From assembly GCF_014649035.1 (NCBI RefSeq), contig NZ_BMSG01000010.1:62001-126000 (forward strand): a stretch of 64,000 bases of DNA, given 5' to 3'. This stretch comes from Streptomyces sindenensis. Lineage in GTDB: Bacteria; Actinomycetota; Actinomycetes; Streptomycetales; Streptomycetaceae. Below are positions 25,930 through 35,445 of the stretch, one piece after another. The notes below the pieces were generated by a model. The model was not told the origin of the DNA and made no database searches. It saw only the letters and a list, made by a program, of their open reading frames with translations. The position numbers and the translations under genes are program-made. Positions within the stretch are counted from its first letter, which is position 1. Every line of letters begins with the position of its first letter.

Positions 25930-26996
25930 GCGAACACCGCCCTTCGCTCGCGGTCGTCGGTGCGACCGGGGCGATCGGCGGTGTCATGCTCCGGATCCTC
26001 TCGCAGCACGCGGACGTCTGGGGCGAGGTCAGACTCGTCGCCTCACCGCGCTCGGCCGGCCGCAAGCTGACCGTGCGCGGTGAGGAGAGCGAGGTGCTGG
26101 CCCTCACCGAGGACGTCTTCGACGGCGTGGACGTCGCCCTCTTCCTCGTACCGGACGAGGTGTCCGCCCACTGGGCCCCGATCGCCGCCGCCAAGGGCGT
26201 CGTCGTCATCGACGACTCGGCGGCCTTCCGGCTCGACGACGACGTTCCGCTCGTCGTCCCCGAGATCAACGCCCATGCCGCACGGCTCCGGCCGCGCGGC
26301 ATTGTCGCGTCCCCGAACTGCACCACGCTGTCGCTGATCGTCGCGGTCGGCGCCCTGCACGCCGAATTCGGGCTGCGCGAACTCATCGTCTCCTCCTACC
26401 AGGCCGTCAGCGGTGCGGGCCGGGACGGCGTCGCCGCCCTGCGCGAACAGCTCGCCCTGGTCGCCGGTACGGAGCTGGGCACCCAGCCCGGAGACGTACG
26501 CCGGGCCCTGGGGGACGACGCCGCCGCGGCGGACAGCCCGTTCGCCGCGCCCATCGCCCTGAACGTGGTGCCCTGGGCCGGTACGGACGCCGGGGACGGC
26601 TGGTCCTCCGAGGAGATCGCCATCCGCGAGGAGTGCCGCAAGGTGCTGGGCATGCCGGACCTGAAGACCACCGCGACCTGCGTGTACGTCCCGGTCGTCG
26701 CCACCCACTCGATGTCCGTCCACGCCCGCTTCGAGAACGAGGTCGCGGTCGCCAAGGCGCACGAGATCCTGGCGACCGCCCCCGGCGTGGTCCTGTTCGA
26801 CAGCCCGGCCTCCGGGGACTTCCCCACCCCGTCCGACGTGGTCGGCACCGACCCCACCTGGGTCGGCCGCGTCCGGCGGTCGATGGACGACCCGCACGTC
26901 CTGGAAATGTTCCTTTGCGGGGACAATCTCCGAAAAGGCGCGGCTTTGAACGTGGCGCAGATCGCCGAATCCGTCGCCGCCGAATTCCCTCGGTGA
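25926..26996 (+). CDS. asd: Aspartate-semialdehyde dehydrogenase
   Basis: 356 residues, ATGA overlap with aspartokinase. An NADP-binding Rossmann start ([18 protein letters not shown]), the catalytic Cys132 in ASPNCTT, the QAVSGAG motif and [14 protein letters not shown] with the catalytic His region define the enzyme. It reduces aspartyl phosphate to the semialdehyde, the branch point to diaminopimelate/lysine and homoserine. Length is normal. Confidence 0.97.
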   Translation: MSEHRPSLAVVGATGAIGGVMLRILSQHADVWGEVRLVASPRSAGRKLTVRGEESEVLALTEDVFDGVDVALFLVPDEVSAHWAPIAAAKGVVVIDDSAAFRLDDDVPLVVPEINAHAARLRPRGIVASPNCTTLSLIVAVGALHAEFGLRELIVSSYQAVSGAGRDGVAALREQLALVAGTELGTQPGDVRRALGDDAAAADSPFAAPIALNVVPWAGTDAGDGWSSEEIAIREECRKVLGMPDLKTTATCVYVPVVATHSMSVHARFENEVAVAKAHEILATAPGVVLFDSPASGDFPTPSDVVGTDPTWVGRVRRSMDDPHVLEMFLCGDNLRKGAALNVAQIAESVAAEFPR

Positions 26997-27271
26997 TGAT
27001 CGAACCTGTTTTGTAGGATCTGTGAACGCCCTATGAGGAATTCACTGGTCTGAACCTCTTGAGCTGGGACGTTGTCATGTCCGACGATGATCTCCCGGCC
27101 TTCTGCAACCGCACGTCGGCCGGGTTGCGTCTATGCCGTCACTTTGTGCGTGGCCGGACGTCATAACGGGGCATTTGGGGAAGAGCAGGTTCGTATGAGG
27201 GCATGTCGCACAGCGTCGAACGTGGCGCCGTCCGCGTACAACCCTGACGGGGGGCAGCGTGTCCAACAGGC

Positions 27272-27934
27272 GTGGCAGAGGTTCTCGACATCACAGTGGT
27301 GGGCCCGTTGCGAGGCGCTTCGGTGCGCCCGCTCCGGCGGCCCCGCGCACCCGGCGGCATGCCGGTGATCGCGCCCATGCCCGCTGCGCGCCCGGCCTCG
27401 CTGCCCGCGCAGCGCGGGGGTGCTGACGAGACGGTGGCAGCAGGAACCACGGTCGACCATCTCACCGAGACCTACCGCGCCCACTACCGCTCCCTGCTCG
27501 GCCTCGCGGCCCTGCTGCTGGACGACACCGCGTCCTGCGAGGACGTGGTGCAGGAGGCGTTCATCCGGGTGCACTCCGCGCGCAACCGGGTCCGTGAGCC
27601 CGAGAAGACCCTGGCCTACCTCCGGCAGACCGTCGTCAACCTCTCGCGCTCCGCGCTGCGCCGCCGCATCCTCGGGCTGAAGCTGCTTTCCAAGCCGATG
27701 CCGGACATGGCGAGCGCGGAGGAGGGCGCGTACGACCAGCTGGAGCGGGACGCGCTGATCAAGGCCATGAAGGGGCTCCAGCGACGCCAGCGCGAGGTGC
27801 TGGTGCTGCGCTACTTCGCGGACATGACGGAGGCCCAGGTCGCCGAGACGCTGGGGGTCTCGCTGGGCTCGGTGAAGGCGTACGGTTCGCGGGGTATCGC
27901 GGCGCTGCGTGTGGTGATGGAGGCCCAGACATGA
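27272..27934 (+). CDS. SigE-like (SigE family) ECF RNA polymerase sigma factor
   Basis: 220 residues if GTG 27272 is the start; ATG 27359 is an alternative as the first 50 residues are Pro/Arg-rich. Region 2 is YRAHYRSLLGLAALLLDDTASCEDVVQEAFIRVHS. Region 4 is MKGLQRRQREVLVLRYFADMTEAQVAETLGVSLGSVKAYGSRGIAAL. The stop overlaps the next start (ATGA), linking it to a membrane protein that may act as its anti-sigma partner. The 275-bp leader upstream holds no clear gene. Confidence 0.9.
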   Translation: MAEVLDITVVGPLRGASVRPLRRPRAPGGMPVIAPMPAARPASLPAQRGGADETVAAGTTVDHLTETYRAHYRSLLGLAALLLDDTASCEDVVQEAFIRVHSARNRVREPEKTLAYLRQTVVNLSRSALRRRILGLKLLSKPMPDMASAEEGAYDQLERDALIKAMKGLQRRQREVLVLRYFADMTEAQVAETLGVSLGSVKAYGSRGIAALRVVMEAQT

Positions 27935-29445
27935 GCGGGCGGCCGGACCGGCGCCCGGGGCAGGGCCCCGAGCAGCGTCCCGACATCTCTGAGCACAGGC
28001 ACGAGACTGACCCGACGGGAAACGGAATTGTGAACGACGGGCCGGAGAAGACCCCGCACACCGATCCGGACCGACCGCAGGGCGAGGGCAAGGGCCCCGG
28101 CGGGAGCGGTACGCCGGAACCGGACTCGCCGCCCGCGCGCGGGGACAGCCAGTCGGCCGAGGACCCCGACGAACGGGACCCGGGGCCGACGGCGGCCACG
28201 TCGACCGCGTCGGACCCGGCGGACGCGTCGGCCCCGGCGGGCGGTAACGCGGACACGGGTACGGAGAGCGGCGCGGGTGCGCGTACGGAGGCCGCCGACG
28301 ACGACTTCCTCGCCACGCTGACCGACCTCTTCGCCGACGACAGACGCGCTGCCACCGACCGGTCTGCCACTGACCGGTCTGCCACCGGCCGGTCTGCCGC
28401 TGACCGGTCTGCCTCCGACCGGTCCGCCGTCGGCCCGTCCGGCGAGCTGGACGAAGTGGCCCTGCGCCGCATGCTGCACGGTGCGGTCCGCGACATCACC
28501 CCGTCCGAGGGGACCCTCGACCATCTCCACCGCGCCGTTCCCGCCCGCCGGGCCCGGCGGCGGCAGGCCGTCGTCGGGGCGGCCGCGGCGGCCCTGCTGA
28601 TCGGCACCGCGGTCCCCGCCTTCGTCCACGTCGCGACCTCGGACGGCTCCGCCACCCACCGCCCCGCCATCGCCGGACACGGCGAGCAGGCCCAGGGCGG
28701 CAACGGGGAGGAGCCCGGTCCCGAGGAGCCGGGCCGGCAGAGCGTGCGGCCCACCGAGCGCCGGAGCGAGGGCGGCCAGGGCGAGGCCGCCCCGGACCCC
28801 AGCCCCTCCCGGGGCGAGGGGAGCGACCCCGACGCGGAGGCGACGGGCGAGGAGACCGGCTCCCCGAGCGCCGACCTGGCGTCCCGGCCCGCCTGCGACC
28901 CCGGCCAGCTCGGCGTCGCGTCCGCGAGCACCGACGCGCCGGGGGCCGACGGCACGGTCTACGGCAGCTTCAGGATCGCCAACGTGTCCGGCACGGACTG
29001 CACGGTGAGCAGTAACGGCACGGTGGGCTACACCGCCCTCGGCGCCGCCGACTCGCAGAAGATCGTCGTGGTCCAGCACGCGGCGGGCGACGCGGCCCCC
29101 GGTCTGCCCGACCCGTCCCAGGAGCCGGGCACGGTGCTGCTGAAGCCGGCCATGGCGTACGAGGTGCGGTTCGCCTGGGTGCCGACCGACACCTGTCCGA
29201 CCGTGGGACCCTCACCGACCCCGAGCCCGTCGGCGGACGGCGCCGGCGGTACGGAGGGCGAGGCCCCCGAGAACCAGGCCGGCGTGGACCCGCAGTCGCT
29301 GTACGAGGACGGCGGCGGCACCGTTGCCGAGGGCAGCGTCGCCGTGACGCACACCCCGGAGTCGGGAGCGCCCACCGCGCAGACGGAGATTCCCAACGCC
29401 TGCTCGGGCACGATCTACCGGACGGGCGTGCTCGCCACGTCGTAG
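27931..29445 (+). CDS. Single-pass membrane protein coupled to the sigma factor
   Basis: 504 residues, ATGA-coupled to the sigma gene. A disordered acidic N-terminus of about 140 residues leads into DDDFLATLTDLFADD, six 5-residue repeats (TDRSA type), a helical stretch (LDEVALRRMLHGAVRDITPSEGTLDHLHRAVPARRARRR) and one transmembrane helix (about 211-230). A Pro/Glu/Gly linker and a C-terminal extracellular domain with Cys pairs resembling DUF4232 follow. Position suggests an anti-sigma-like role, but no zinc anti-sigma motif is present. Confidence 0.75.
   Translation: MSGRPDRRPGQGPEQRPDISEHRHETDPTGNGIVNDGPEKTPHTDPDRPQGEGKGPGGSGTPEPDSPPARGDSQSAEDPDERDPGPTAATSTASDPADASAPAGGNADTGTESGAGARTEAADDDFLATLTDLFADDRRAATDRSATDRSATGRSAADRSASDRSAVGPSGELDEVALRRMLHGAVRDITPSEGTLDHLHRAVPARRARRRQAVVGAAAAALLIGTAVPAFVHVATSDGSATHRPAIAGHGEQAQGGNGEEPGPEEPGRQSVRPTERRSEGGQGEAAPDPSPSRGEGSDPDAEATGEETGSPSADLASRPACDPGQLGVASASTDAPGADGTVYGSFRIANVSGTDCTVSSNGTVGYTALGAADSQKIVVVQHAAGDAAPGLPDPSQEPGTVLLKPAMAYEVRFAWVPTDTCPTVGPSPTPSPSADGAGGTEGEAPENQAGVDPQSLYEDGGGTVAEGSVAVTHTPESGAPTAQTEIPNACSGTIYRTGVLATS
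28351..28440 (+). repeat. Six in-frame 15-bp repeats
   Basis: GCCACCGACCGGTCT-type units at 28351, 28366, 28381, 28396, 28411 and 28426 encode ATDRS-like pentapeptides inside the membrane-protein gene. The last unit is the most diverged. Confidence 0.9.
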
Positions 29446-30320
29446 TCCGGCGCGGACGGGTCCTCGGGGTCGCCCTTCGCGGCGTCCTCCGGACCTTTCG
29501 CGGGGTCCTCCTGGCCTTCCGGGGCGTCCTGCGGACCCGGGCCTGGTTCCTCCGGTACGAGACCGAGGGCGACGTCCTGCGCGGCCTCGGCCTCGCGCCG
29601 CACCAGCCGGAACCACATGAAGAGCACGAAGGCGGCGAAGACGAACCACTCGCCCGTGTAGCCGAGGTTCTGGAAGGCCTTCAGATCGAGGCCGCTGCCC
29701 TCCGGGGCTGCGGCCGGCACGGGCTTCATCGCGCCGCCCGCGCCGCCCGCCTCGGCCTCGGGCAGCGTCACCCAGGCGTCGTACACGTCGTAGGGGACGA
29801 GGTTCACCAGGGTCGCCGCGCTGATCATGCCGACCTGGCCGGAGGGGAGCCCGCCCCGGGCGTTCACGCCGGCGCTGCGGGTGTTCTCGGAGGCCTGGAG
29901 GTCGCCCACCACCGTGACCTCGCCCTTCGGCGCTGCGGGGACCCGGGCGTCGGTCGCGGACCCGGGCAGCCAGCCCCGTACCACCGGCAGGGCCTTGCCG
30001 CTCTCCGTACGCAGCATGTTCAGGACGTAGAAGCCCCGCCGGTCGTCCAGCTCACGGCCGGGCACCAGGAACTGTTCGGCGTACGTTCCGGTGGCGGTGG
30101 CCGGGCGGCCGGACGTCACCTTGTCGACGGGCAGCAGCTCGTCCAGGGGTTTCGCGGCCCGGGTGCTCGGATCGGGGGCCTTCTCCGCCTGTTCGTGCGA
30201 CTGGACGCGGTCCTCGAAGCGGCCGAGCTGCCAGGTGCCCATGAACACGCAGAACGGGATGGCCAGCACGACGAAGAGGTTGATCCCCCACCACCGTGGG
30301 GTCAGCAGGAACCGGTACAC
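29415..30320 (-). CDS. SURF1 family protein (cytochrome oxidase biogenesis)
   Basis: 301 residues from GTG 30320. The SURF1 layout is seen: N-terminal transmembrane helix (INLFVVLAIPFCVFMGTWQLGRFEDR), an external domain with GTYAEQFLVPGRELDDRRGFYVLNMLRTESGKALPVVRGWLP, and a C-terminal helix (WFVFAAFVLFMWFRLVRREAE). Members help assemble the aa3 oxidase. A charged tail of about 60 residues (Gly/Pro/Glu/Asp) is an extension, and its end overlaps the convergent gene by 31 bp. Confidence 0.92.
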   Translation of the reverse strand: MYRFLLTPRWWGINLFVVLAIPFCVFMGTWQLGRFEDRVQSHEQAEKAPDPSTRAAKPLDELLPVDKVTSGRPATATGTYAEQFLVPGRELDDRRGFYVLNMLRTESGKALPVVRGWLPGSATDARVPAAPKGEVTVVGDLQASENTRSAGVNARGGLPSGQVGMISAATLVNLVPYDVYDAWVTLPEAEAGGAGGAMKPVPAAAPEGSGLDLKAFQNLGYTGEWFVFAAFVLFMWFRLVRREAEAAQDVALGLVPEEPGPGPQDAPEGQEDPAKGPEDAAKGDPEDPSAPDYDVASTPVR

Positions 30321-30433
30321 CCCTCAAAGGTACGGTTCCCCGCCCCGGGTACCCGGGGCGGGGTCCGTGATTTATCCGGCTCTTACGCCCGCCGTCCGGC
30401 CCTTGCGCCCACCGGCGGGCGCGAGGGCGGGGT

Positions 30434-32254
30434 TCACGCGGCGGGACCGAGGACCGGGCCGCCCCCCAGGTGTTTCAGGGCGAACTCCAGCTCCAGCCGC
30501 ACCTGTTTGATCCGCTCCTCCACCACGAGCGAGCCGTGCCCGGCGTCGTAGCGGTAGACCTCGTGGACCGCGCCGCGCGCCGCCAGCCGGTCCACGTAGT
30601 TCTCCACCTGACGGATGGGGCAGCGCGGATCGTTGACGCCCGCCGAGATGTAGACGGGAGCGCGCACCGCGTCGACGTACGTCAGCGGGGACGAGGCCTC
30701 GAAGCGCTCGGGCACCTCCTCCGGCGTGCCGCCCAGCAGCGTGCGGTCCATCGCCTTCAGGGCCTCCATCTCGTCGTGGTACGCCGTGACGTAGTCCGCG
30801 ACGGGGACGGCGGCCAGGCCCAGCGCCCAGGCGTCGGGCTGGGTGCCGAGGCCGAGCAGGGTCAGATAGCCGCCCCAGGAGCCGCCGGCCAGCACCAGGC
30901 GCTCCGGGTCCGCGAGCCCCGACTCCACCGACCACTCCCGTACGGCGGCGATGTCCTCCAGCTCGATCAGGCCGACCCGGTGCTTCAGCGCGTCCGTCCA
31001 GGCGCGGCCGTATCCGGTGGAGCCGCGGTAGTTGACGCGTACGACGGCGAAGCCGTGGTCGACCCAGGCGGCGGGGCCGGAGGCGAAGGCGTCGCTGTCG
31101 TGCCAGGTGGGCCCGCCGTGGATCTCGAAGACCGTGGGGAAGGGGCCCTCGCCGGTCGCGGGCTTCTGCACGAGGGCGTGGATCCGGCCCCCCGGCCCCT
31201 CCACCCACGCGTCTTCGACGGGCACCGACGGCGGGGCCTTCGCCCCCGGCGGGTCCAGGACCACGGCACCGCTCGTCGACCGCACCGCGGGCGGCTGCTC
31301 GGCCGAGGACCACAGGTACTCCACCGTCCCGTCCGGGCGGGCCGTGGCGCCGGAGACCGTACCGGCGGGGGTCTCCACGCGCACGGGCGCCGCCGCCCCC
31401 GGCTCGTACCGCCACAGCTCGCTGCGGGCCTCGAACTCGTGCTCGATGAGCAGCGCGGAGCCGTCCGGATACCACTCGGCCCCCACATCACCCGGCAGGT
31501 CGATCGGCAGCGGGGTCTCCGTGCCCGCGACCGGGTCCCAGATCATCGGCTCCCAGCGGCCCCGCCGCTGGTGTCCGACGAGGAGCCGGGTGTCCCCGGC
31601 GACCGGCGCGAAGCCCAGCACGCTGAGCCCCAGCTCCTTCGTGCCGCCCTCGGTGTCGTCCAGCTCGGCCACGGTCGAGCCGTCCGGGCGCACCACGCGC
31701 AGCGCGGAGTGCATCGCGTCGCCGTGCTCGGTGTGCTCCAGGGCGATCAGCGTCCCGTCGTAGGAGAGGTCCCCGACACCCGCGGACTCCCGGTGCCGGT
31801 AGATCTCCACGGGTTCGGCGCCCGGCGCCCGCACCAGGTGGACCGTCGTCCCGTCCTCGTCGGTCGACCGCCCGATCACCGCGGAACCGTCCCGCCCGAT
31901 GGCCAGGCCCGCTGGGTAGGAGGGCGCGAGGCCCGGGGCGGCCGGCTCGTCCTCCCCGCCGCCGAACGGCTGGCGCATCCACACCCCGAACTCGTCGCCG
32001 TCGGTGTCGCTGAACCACCAGATGGCCTCGCCGTCCGGCGTCAGCACCCCGTCGGTGGTCCCGTTGGGCCGGTCGGTCACCTGGCGCTGCCGCCCGCTCG
32101 CCCGGTCCCACGCGTACAGCTCGTAGGTCCCCGTGGCGTTGGAAACGAACAGCGAGCGGTCGGGGGCGTCCTCGGCCCAGTCGGGCAGCGAGACACGGGG
32201 CGCACGGAACCGCTTCTCCCAGTCGGGCGCGGCTGTTGCATCAGTCGTCGTCAT
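30434..32254 (-). CDS. S9 family serine peptidase (prolyl oligopeptidase-type)
   Basis: 606 residues from ATG 32254. The N-terminal two thirds form a WD-like beta-propeller (SNATGTYELYAWDRASGRQRQVTDRPNG, repeated D-G-x-x-blades). The C-terminal alpha/beta hydrolase has the nucleophile in LVLAGGSWGGYLTLLGL, Asp in YISAGVNDPRCP and His in YDAGHGSL. This triad arrangement is typical of acylaminoacyl/dipeptidyl S9C peptidases. There is no signal peptide, so it is likely cytoplasmic peptide turnover. Confidence 0.93.
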   Translation of the reverse strand: MTTTDATAAPDWEKRFRAPRVSLPDWAEDAPDRSLFVSNATGTYELYAWDRASGRQRQVTDRPNGTTDGVLTPDGEAIWWFSDTDGDEFGVWMRQPFGGGEDEPAAPGLAPSYPAGLAIGRDGSAVIGRSTDEDGTTVHLVRAPGAEPVEIYRHRESAGVGDLSYDGTLIALEHTEHGDAMHSALRVVRPDGSTVAELDDTEGGTKELGLSVLGFAPVAGDTRLLVGHQRRGRWEPMIWDPVAGTETPLPIDLPGDVGAEWYPDGSALLIEHEFEARSELWRYEPGAAAPVRVETPAGTVSGATARPDGTVEYLWSSAEQPPAVRSTSGAVVLDPPGAKAPPSVPVEDAWVEGPGGRIHALVQKPATGEGPFPTVFEIHGGPTWHDSDAFASGPAAWVDHGFAVVRVNYRGSTGYGRAWTDALKHRVGLIELEDIAAVREWSVESGLADPERLVLAGGSWGGYLTLLGLGTQPDAWALGLAAVPVADYVTAYHDEMEALKAMDRTLLGGTPEEVPERFEASSPLTYVDAVRAPVYISAGVNDPRCPIRQVENYVDRLAARGAVHEVYRYDAGHGSLVVEERIKQVRLELEFALKHLGGGPVLGPAA

Positions 32255-32354
32255 GCTCCCATCCAACCCGATGCCCCATGGGGCTCCCGAGTGTGCCGGG
32301 CAGCCGCGAATAACCACTCGCGCCCCCGCCCGGCCCGTGGGTAGCGTCCCGGGC

Positions 32355-33194
32355 ATGTACTCCCCGACCCCCGACGACTGGCATGCGACCAACCGCGCGC
32401 GCTGGGACGAACGCGTGCCGATCCACGTGGCGAGCGAGTTCTACGAGCTGGACGCGTTCCTGGCGGGCAAGGACGTGCTGCGCGCCTTCGAGCTGGCCGA
32501 GGTCGGGGACGTCGCCGGCAAGACCCTGCTGCACCTCCAGTGCCATTTCGGCCTGGACACCCTGTCCTGGGCGCGGCACGGCGCGGCCCAGGTCGTGGGC
32601 CTGGACTTCTCCGAGCCCGCCGTCGAGACCGCCCGGGGCCTGGCCGGTTCGCTGGGGCTGGGCCCGGACCGGGCGGCGTTCGTCGTGGCCGACGTGTACG
32701 ACGCCCCGGCCGCCGTCCCCGATTCCGCGTACGACATCGTCTACACGGGCATCGGCGCGCTCGGCTGGCTGCCCGACATCGACCGCTGGGCCGAGACCGC
32801 GGCGTCGCTGGTCGCGCCCGGCGGGTTCCTCTACCTGGCGGAGTTCCACCCGCTGACCGACTCGATGGACGCGACCGGTTCGGTGGTCACCGACGACTAC
32901 TTCAGCCGGGACGCCTGGGTCGACGAGACGCCGGGCACGTACGCCGACCTGGACGCGCCGACCGTGCACAACCGCAGCGTCGAGTGGCAGCACCCGGTGG
33001 GCCGGGTGGTGACGGCACTCGCCGCGGCGGGGCTGCGGATCGAGTTCCTCCACGAGCACGATGTCTCGCTCGTCCAGCGGTTCGACACGCTGGAACGCCA
33101 CGCGGACGGCCACTACCGCTTCCCGGCGGGCCGCCCGAGGATCCCGCTCATGTACTCGGTCAAGGCGTCGCGCCCGGCGGAGCGTCAGGGATAA
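32355..33194 (+). CDS. Class I SAM-dependent methyltransferase
   Basis: 279 residues from ATG 32355. Motif I is LLHLQCHFGLDTLSWARHGA (less usual LQCHFG in place of the Gly-rich loop), then VVGLDFSEPAVETARGLA and FVVADVYDAP. The N-terminus WHATNRARWDERVPIHVASEFY is characteristic of a widespread actinomycete methyltransferase group. It is divergent from the S9 peptidase, with 100 bp between the starts. The substrate is unknown. Confidence 0.88.
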   Translation: MYSPTPDDWHATNRARWDERVPIHVASEFYELDAFLAGKDVLRAFELAEVGDVAGKTLLHLQCHFGLDTLSWARHGAAQVVGLDFSEPAVETARGLAGSLGLGPDRAAFVVADVYDAPAAVPDSAYDIVYTGIGALGWLPDIDRWAETAASLVAPGGFLYLAEFHPLTDSMDATGSVVTDDYFSRDAWVDETPGTYADLDAPTVHNRSVEWQHPVGRVVTALAAAGLRIEFLHEHDVSLVQRFDTLERHADGHYRFPAGRPRIPLMYSVKASRPAERQG

Positions 33195-33264
33195 CCGCAG
33201 GTCGGCGCCGCCCCCGCAGGGCCTCTCCGGTCGATTGTCAGTGGTGGGGTCCACACTTTTCTCC

Positions 33265-33705
33265 ATGACCGACAAGAGCGGAAGCAGCGCCCCGGGAACG
33301 ACGACGGCTGCGCTGCGCGGAGCGGTGGAGACGTACTGGGCGGCGGCCGAGGCGCGCGACTGGGACGCGTTCGGGGCGACCCTCGCCGAGGACGTGGTGT
33401 ACGAACTGCCGCAGACGCGTGAGCGGATCCGTGGCAAGGAGCGGTATCTCCGGTTCAACGAGGAGTATCCGGGCGACTGGCACGTCCGGGTCGAGCGGAT
33501 CGTCGCCGACGCGGAGGGCCGGCAGGCAGCGGCGCGGACCGGGTTCACGGTGACGGGGGAGCAGGAGGGGGAGGCGGCCCAGGAGTTGGACGCCATCCAC
33601 TTCTTCACGTTCGACGAGGCGGGTCTGATCACCGGGGTGACGGACTTCTGGCCCGAGTCGTACGAGCCTCCGGCCGGCCGGGAGCACCTGGTCGAGCGCT
33701 ACTGA
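33265..33705 (+). CDS. SnoaL-like / NTF2-fold protein
   Basis: 146 residues from ATG 33265. AVETYWAAAEARDWDAFGATLAEDVVYELPQTRERIRGKERYLRFNEEYPGDW and the closing LITGVTDFWPESYEPPAGRE are typical of nuclear transport factor 2/SnoaL proteins (cone-shaped fold binding small molecules). It could be an isomerase-like or a ligand-binding protein. A repetitive, gene-free stretch follows. Confidence 0.88.
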   Translation: MTDKSGSSAPGTTTAALRGAVETYWAAAEARDWDAFGATLAEDVVYELPQTRERIRGKERYLRFNEEYPGDWHVRVERIVADAEGRQAAARTGFTVTGEQEGEAAQELDAIHFFTFDEAGLITGVTDFWPESYEPPAGREHLVERY

Positions 33706-33727
33706 GAACGGCGGGAGCGCCGGGTAC

Positions 33728-33851
33728 GACGAGTACGCCGAGAGCGCGGAGTACGCCGGGTACGCCGAGAGCGACGAGTACGCGCGGTACCCCTGAGAGC
33801 GACGAGTACGCCGAGAGCGCGGAGTACGCCGGGTACGCCGAGAGCGACGAG
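33728..33851. repeat. Two exact 51-bp direct repeats
   Basis: 33728-33778 and 33801-33851 are identical 51-mers (starting GACGAGTACGCCGAGAGCGC), 73 bp apart start to start, themselves made of GAGTACGCC-like 9-mers. They fill the gap between a SnoaL gene and the terminator. Confidence 0.9.
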
Positions 33852-33854
33852 AAC

Positions 33855-33884
33855 GGCGGTTCACCGGTCGCCCGGTGAACCGCC
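33855..33884. terminator. 13-bp perfect stem-loop between convergent genes
   Basis: GGCGGTTCACCGG (33855-33867) and CCGGTGAACCGCC (33872-33884) pair around TCGC. It separates the SnoaL gene (+) from the SGNH hydrolase gene (-), fitting a bidirectional terminator. Confidence 0.8.
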
Positions 33885-33908
33885 GCCCTGGTGCTGCTCC
33901 GACCCGCC

Positions 33909-34715
33909 CTACACCGCCGAGCGGAAGGCGGGCAGATAGCCGCCCGACTGTCCCGCGGCCTTGGGGTGGTAGGAGTTGTGGATCGGGACGGTGACGCTGT
34001 GGAGCCAGGCGTCGCCCGAGCAGAGCTCGTGCCCGGTGAACTCGTCCACCACGCTGGAGAAGGTGAACCCGGCGTCGGCGGACCGCTTGGCGATGACGTC
34101 GTTCAGCACGTCCGACGCGTTGTTGATCGCGGCCCGTTCGGCCTCGCTGAGCCCGGCGAAGCAGCTGCCGGACAGCTGGTAGAAGCGGGGGTAGCCGAGG
34201 ACCACGACCTGGGCCTGCGGGGCGCGGGCCCGGATGTTGTCGTAGAGCGAATCCAGGCTGCCGGGCAAGGTGTTGTTCATCTGCCCGACGGCCGCGTCCA
34301 CGCTGCTGAGGCAGGTGGCCTCGCTGCCGAGGACGCAGTCCTGCATGACGTCGGCGAACCCGACGTCATTGCCTCCGGCGGTGACGCTGACCAGCGAGGT
34401 GGACGCGCTGAGCACGCCGAGCTGGCTGCTCGCCACGGACGAGGTCGTCGCCCCCGAGCAGGCGACGAAGTCGAACGAGGCGGGTGAGTTCGCCGCCTGC
34501 CACAGATAGGGGTAGGCGGCGGTGCTGCGTCGGCAGTCGCCGCTGTCGGAGATATAACTTCCGGCGCCGACGCCGGAGGAGTAGGAGTCGCCGAGCGCGA
34601 CATAGCCGCCGGCGGCGGCCGAGTCGGCCGCGGAAGCCGGCCCGGCGACACCGATGGCCGCCGCGGCGGCGAGCGCGAGAGTGGAGAGAGATGCCCAAAT
34701 TCTCCGTACTGACAT
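33909..34715 (-). CDS. Secreted SGNH/GDSL hydrolase (lipase/esterase)
   Basis: 268 residues from ATG 34715. Signal peptide (RRIWASLSTLALAAAAAIGVAGPASA, cleavage near residue 29). Block I is VALGDSYSSGVGAG with nucleophile Ser44; the oxyanion blocks are DFVACSGATTS and VTAGGNDVGFADV; the catalytic His is in NSYHPKAAGQ. Six cysteines fit the disulfide-rich Streptomyces extracellular lipases of this type. It is transcribed alone, toward a shared terminator. Confidence 0.95.
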   Translation of the reverse strand: MSVRRIWASLSTLALAAAAAIGVAGPASAADSAAAGGYVALGDSYSSGVGAGSYISDSGDCRRSTAAYPYLWQAANSPASFDFVACSGATTSSVASSQLGVLSASTSLVSVTAGGNDVGFADVMQDCVLGSEATCLSSVDAAVGQMNNTLPGSLDSLYDNIRARAPQAQVVVLGYPRFYQLSGSCFAGLSEAERAAINNASDVLNDVIAKRSADAGFTFSSVVDEFTGHELCSGDAWLHSVTVPIHNSYHPKAAGQSGGYLPAFRSAV

Positions 34716-35445
34716 GGCTGCCAGCCCTTCGAAGCGTGGGGGGATGTGGGGATGGGCAGTTTCTAGCAGCTCTCGGTACCCGCCGGTAATGCCCGTGCGA
34801 GAAGTCGTCTGATATGCCCGAATGATCGTTCGGTGATTCGTGCTCCGCGCGTAGATACACCTCAACTCGGTGACGGAGCAGGCAAGTTAGAGGAAACTCT
34901 GTGCGCCTCAGGGCTGGGCGGTTTCGTCCGGATGGCTCAGCATCCTTGCCCGGACTTCCCTGGAGATTCAGTCTCCCGCGCACCGCTCGCTCCCGGCATA
35001 CGGGCGAAGCCGGGCGACTCCGATGCGGCCCGGGCGGTGGAGCGGACGTGATGAGCGCGGCCCTGGCCGGCGCGGAGGCGCATTGGGGTCGGCCGGCCGG
35101 CCCCGGTCACGCGTCCGGTGTGCCAACCAGGCTGAACGAACGGAGAGTTCGCGTTCGAGACGCAGACGGATGGGGACGCCGCGCGGGGTGACGGTGACGG
35201 TGACGGTGACGGACTACGACTACGCGCTGATGGACCTGACCGTGTACGGCCGCCAGGCACTCCGAGAGGACTCGGCCTCGGGCCGGCCGCAGACTCAGGA
35301 CGCGCCCCGGAGCACTCCATGCGCACCAACGGCCGCCCGGCCCTACGGTGTTCACGTACCGAGACAGGCCGTCCGGGCGACGTGGCGCCCGGCCCCTGGG
35401 GAGACGGCCCGCTGACGCCGACTCACCCCGTCGTAATCTCGTCCC
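34716..35445. other. 730-bp interval without a supportable gene
   Basis: Upstream region of the hydrolase and of the GNAT gene. Only weak open frames are seen. The one clear element is a hexamer tract of four GGTGAC units at about 35187-35212. The first 150 bp are AT-richer than the surroundings and probably hold the hydrolase promoter. Confidence 0.5.

Noticed and set aside
27077..27166. 29-codon frame (MSDDDLPAFCNRTSAG...) upstream of the sigma gene
   Set aside because: Weak ribosome site and no known match; could be a leader peptide but the evidence is too thin to call.
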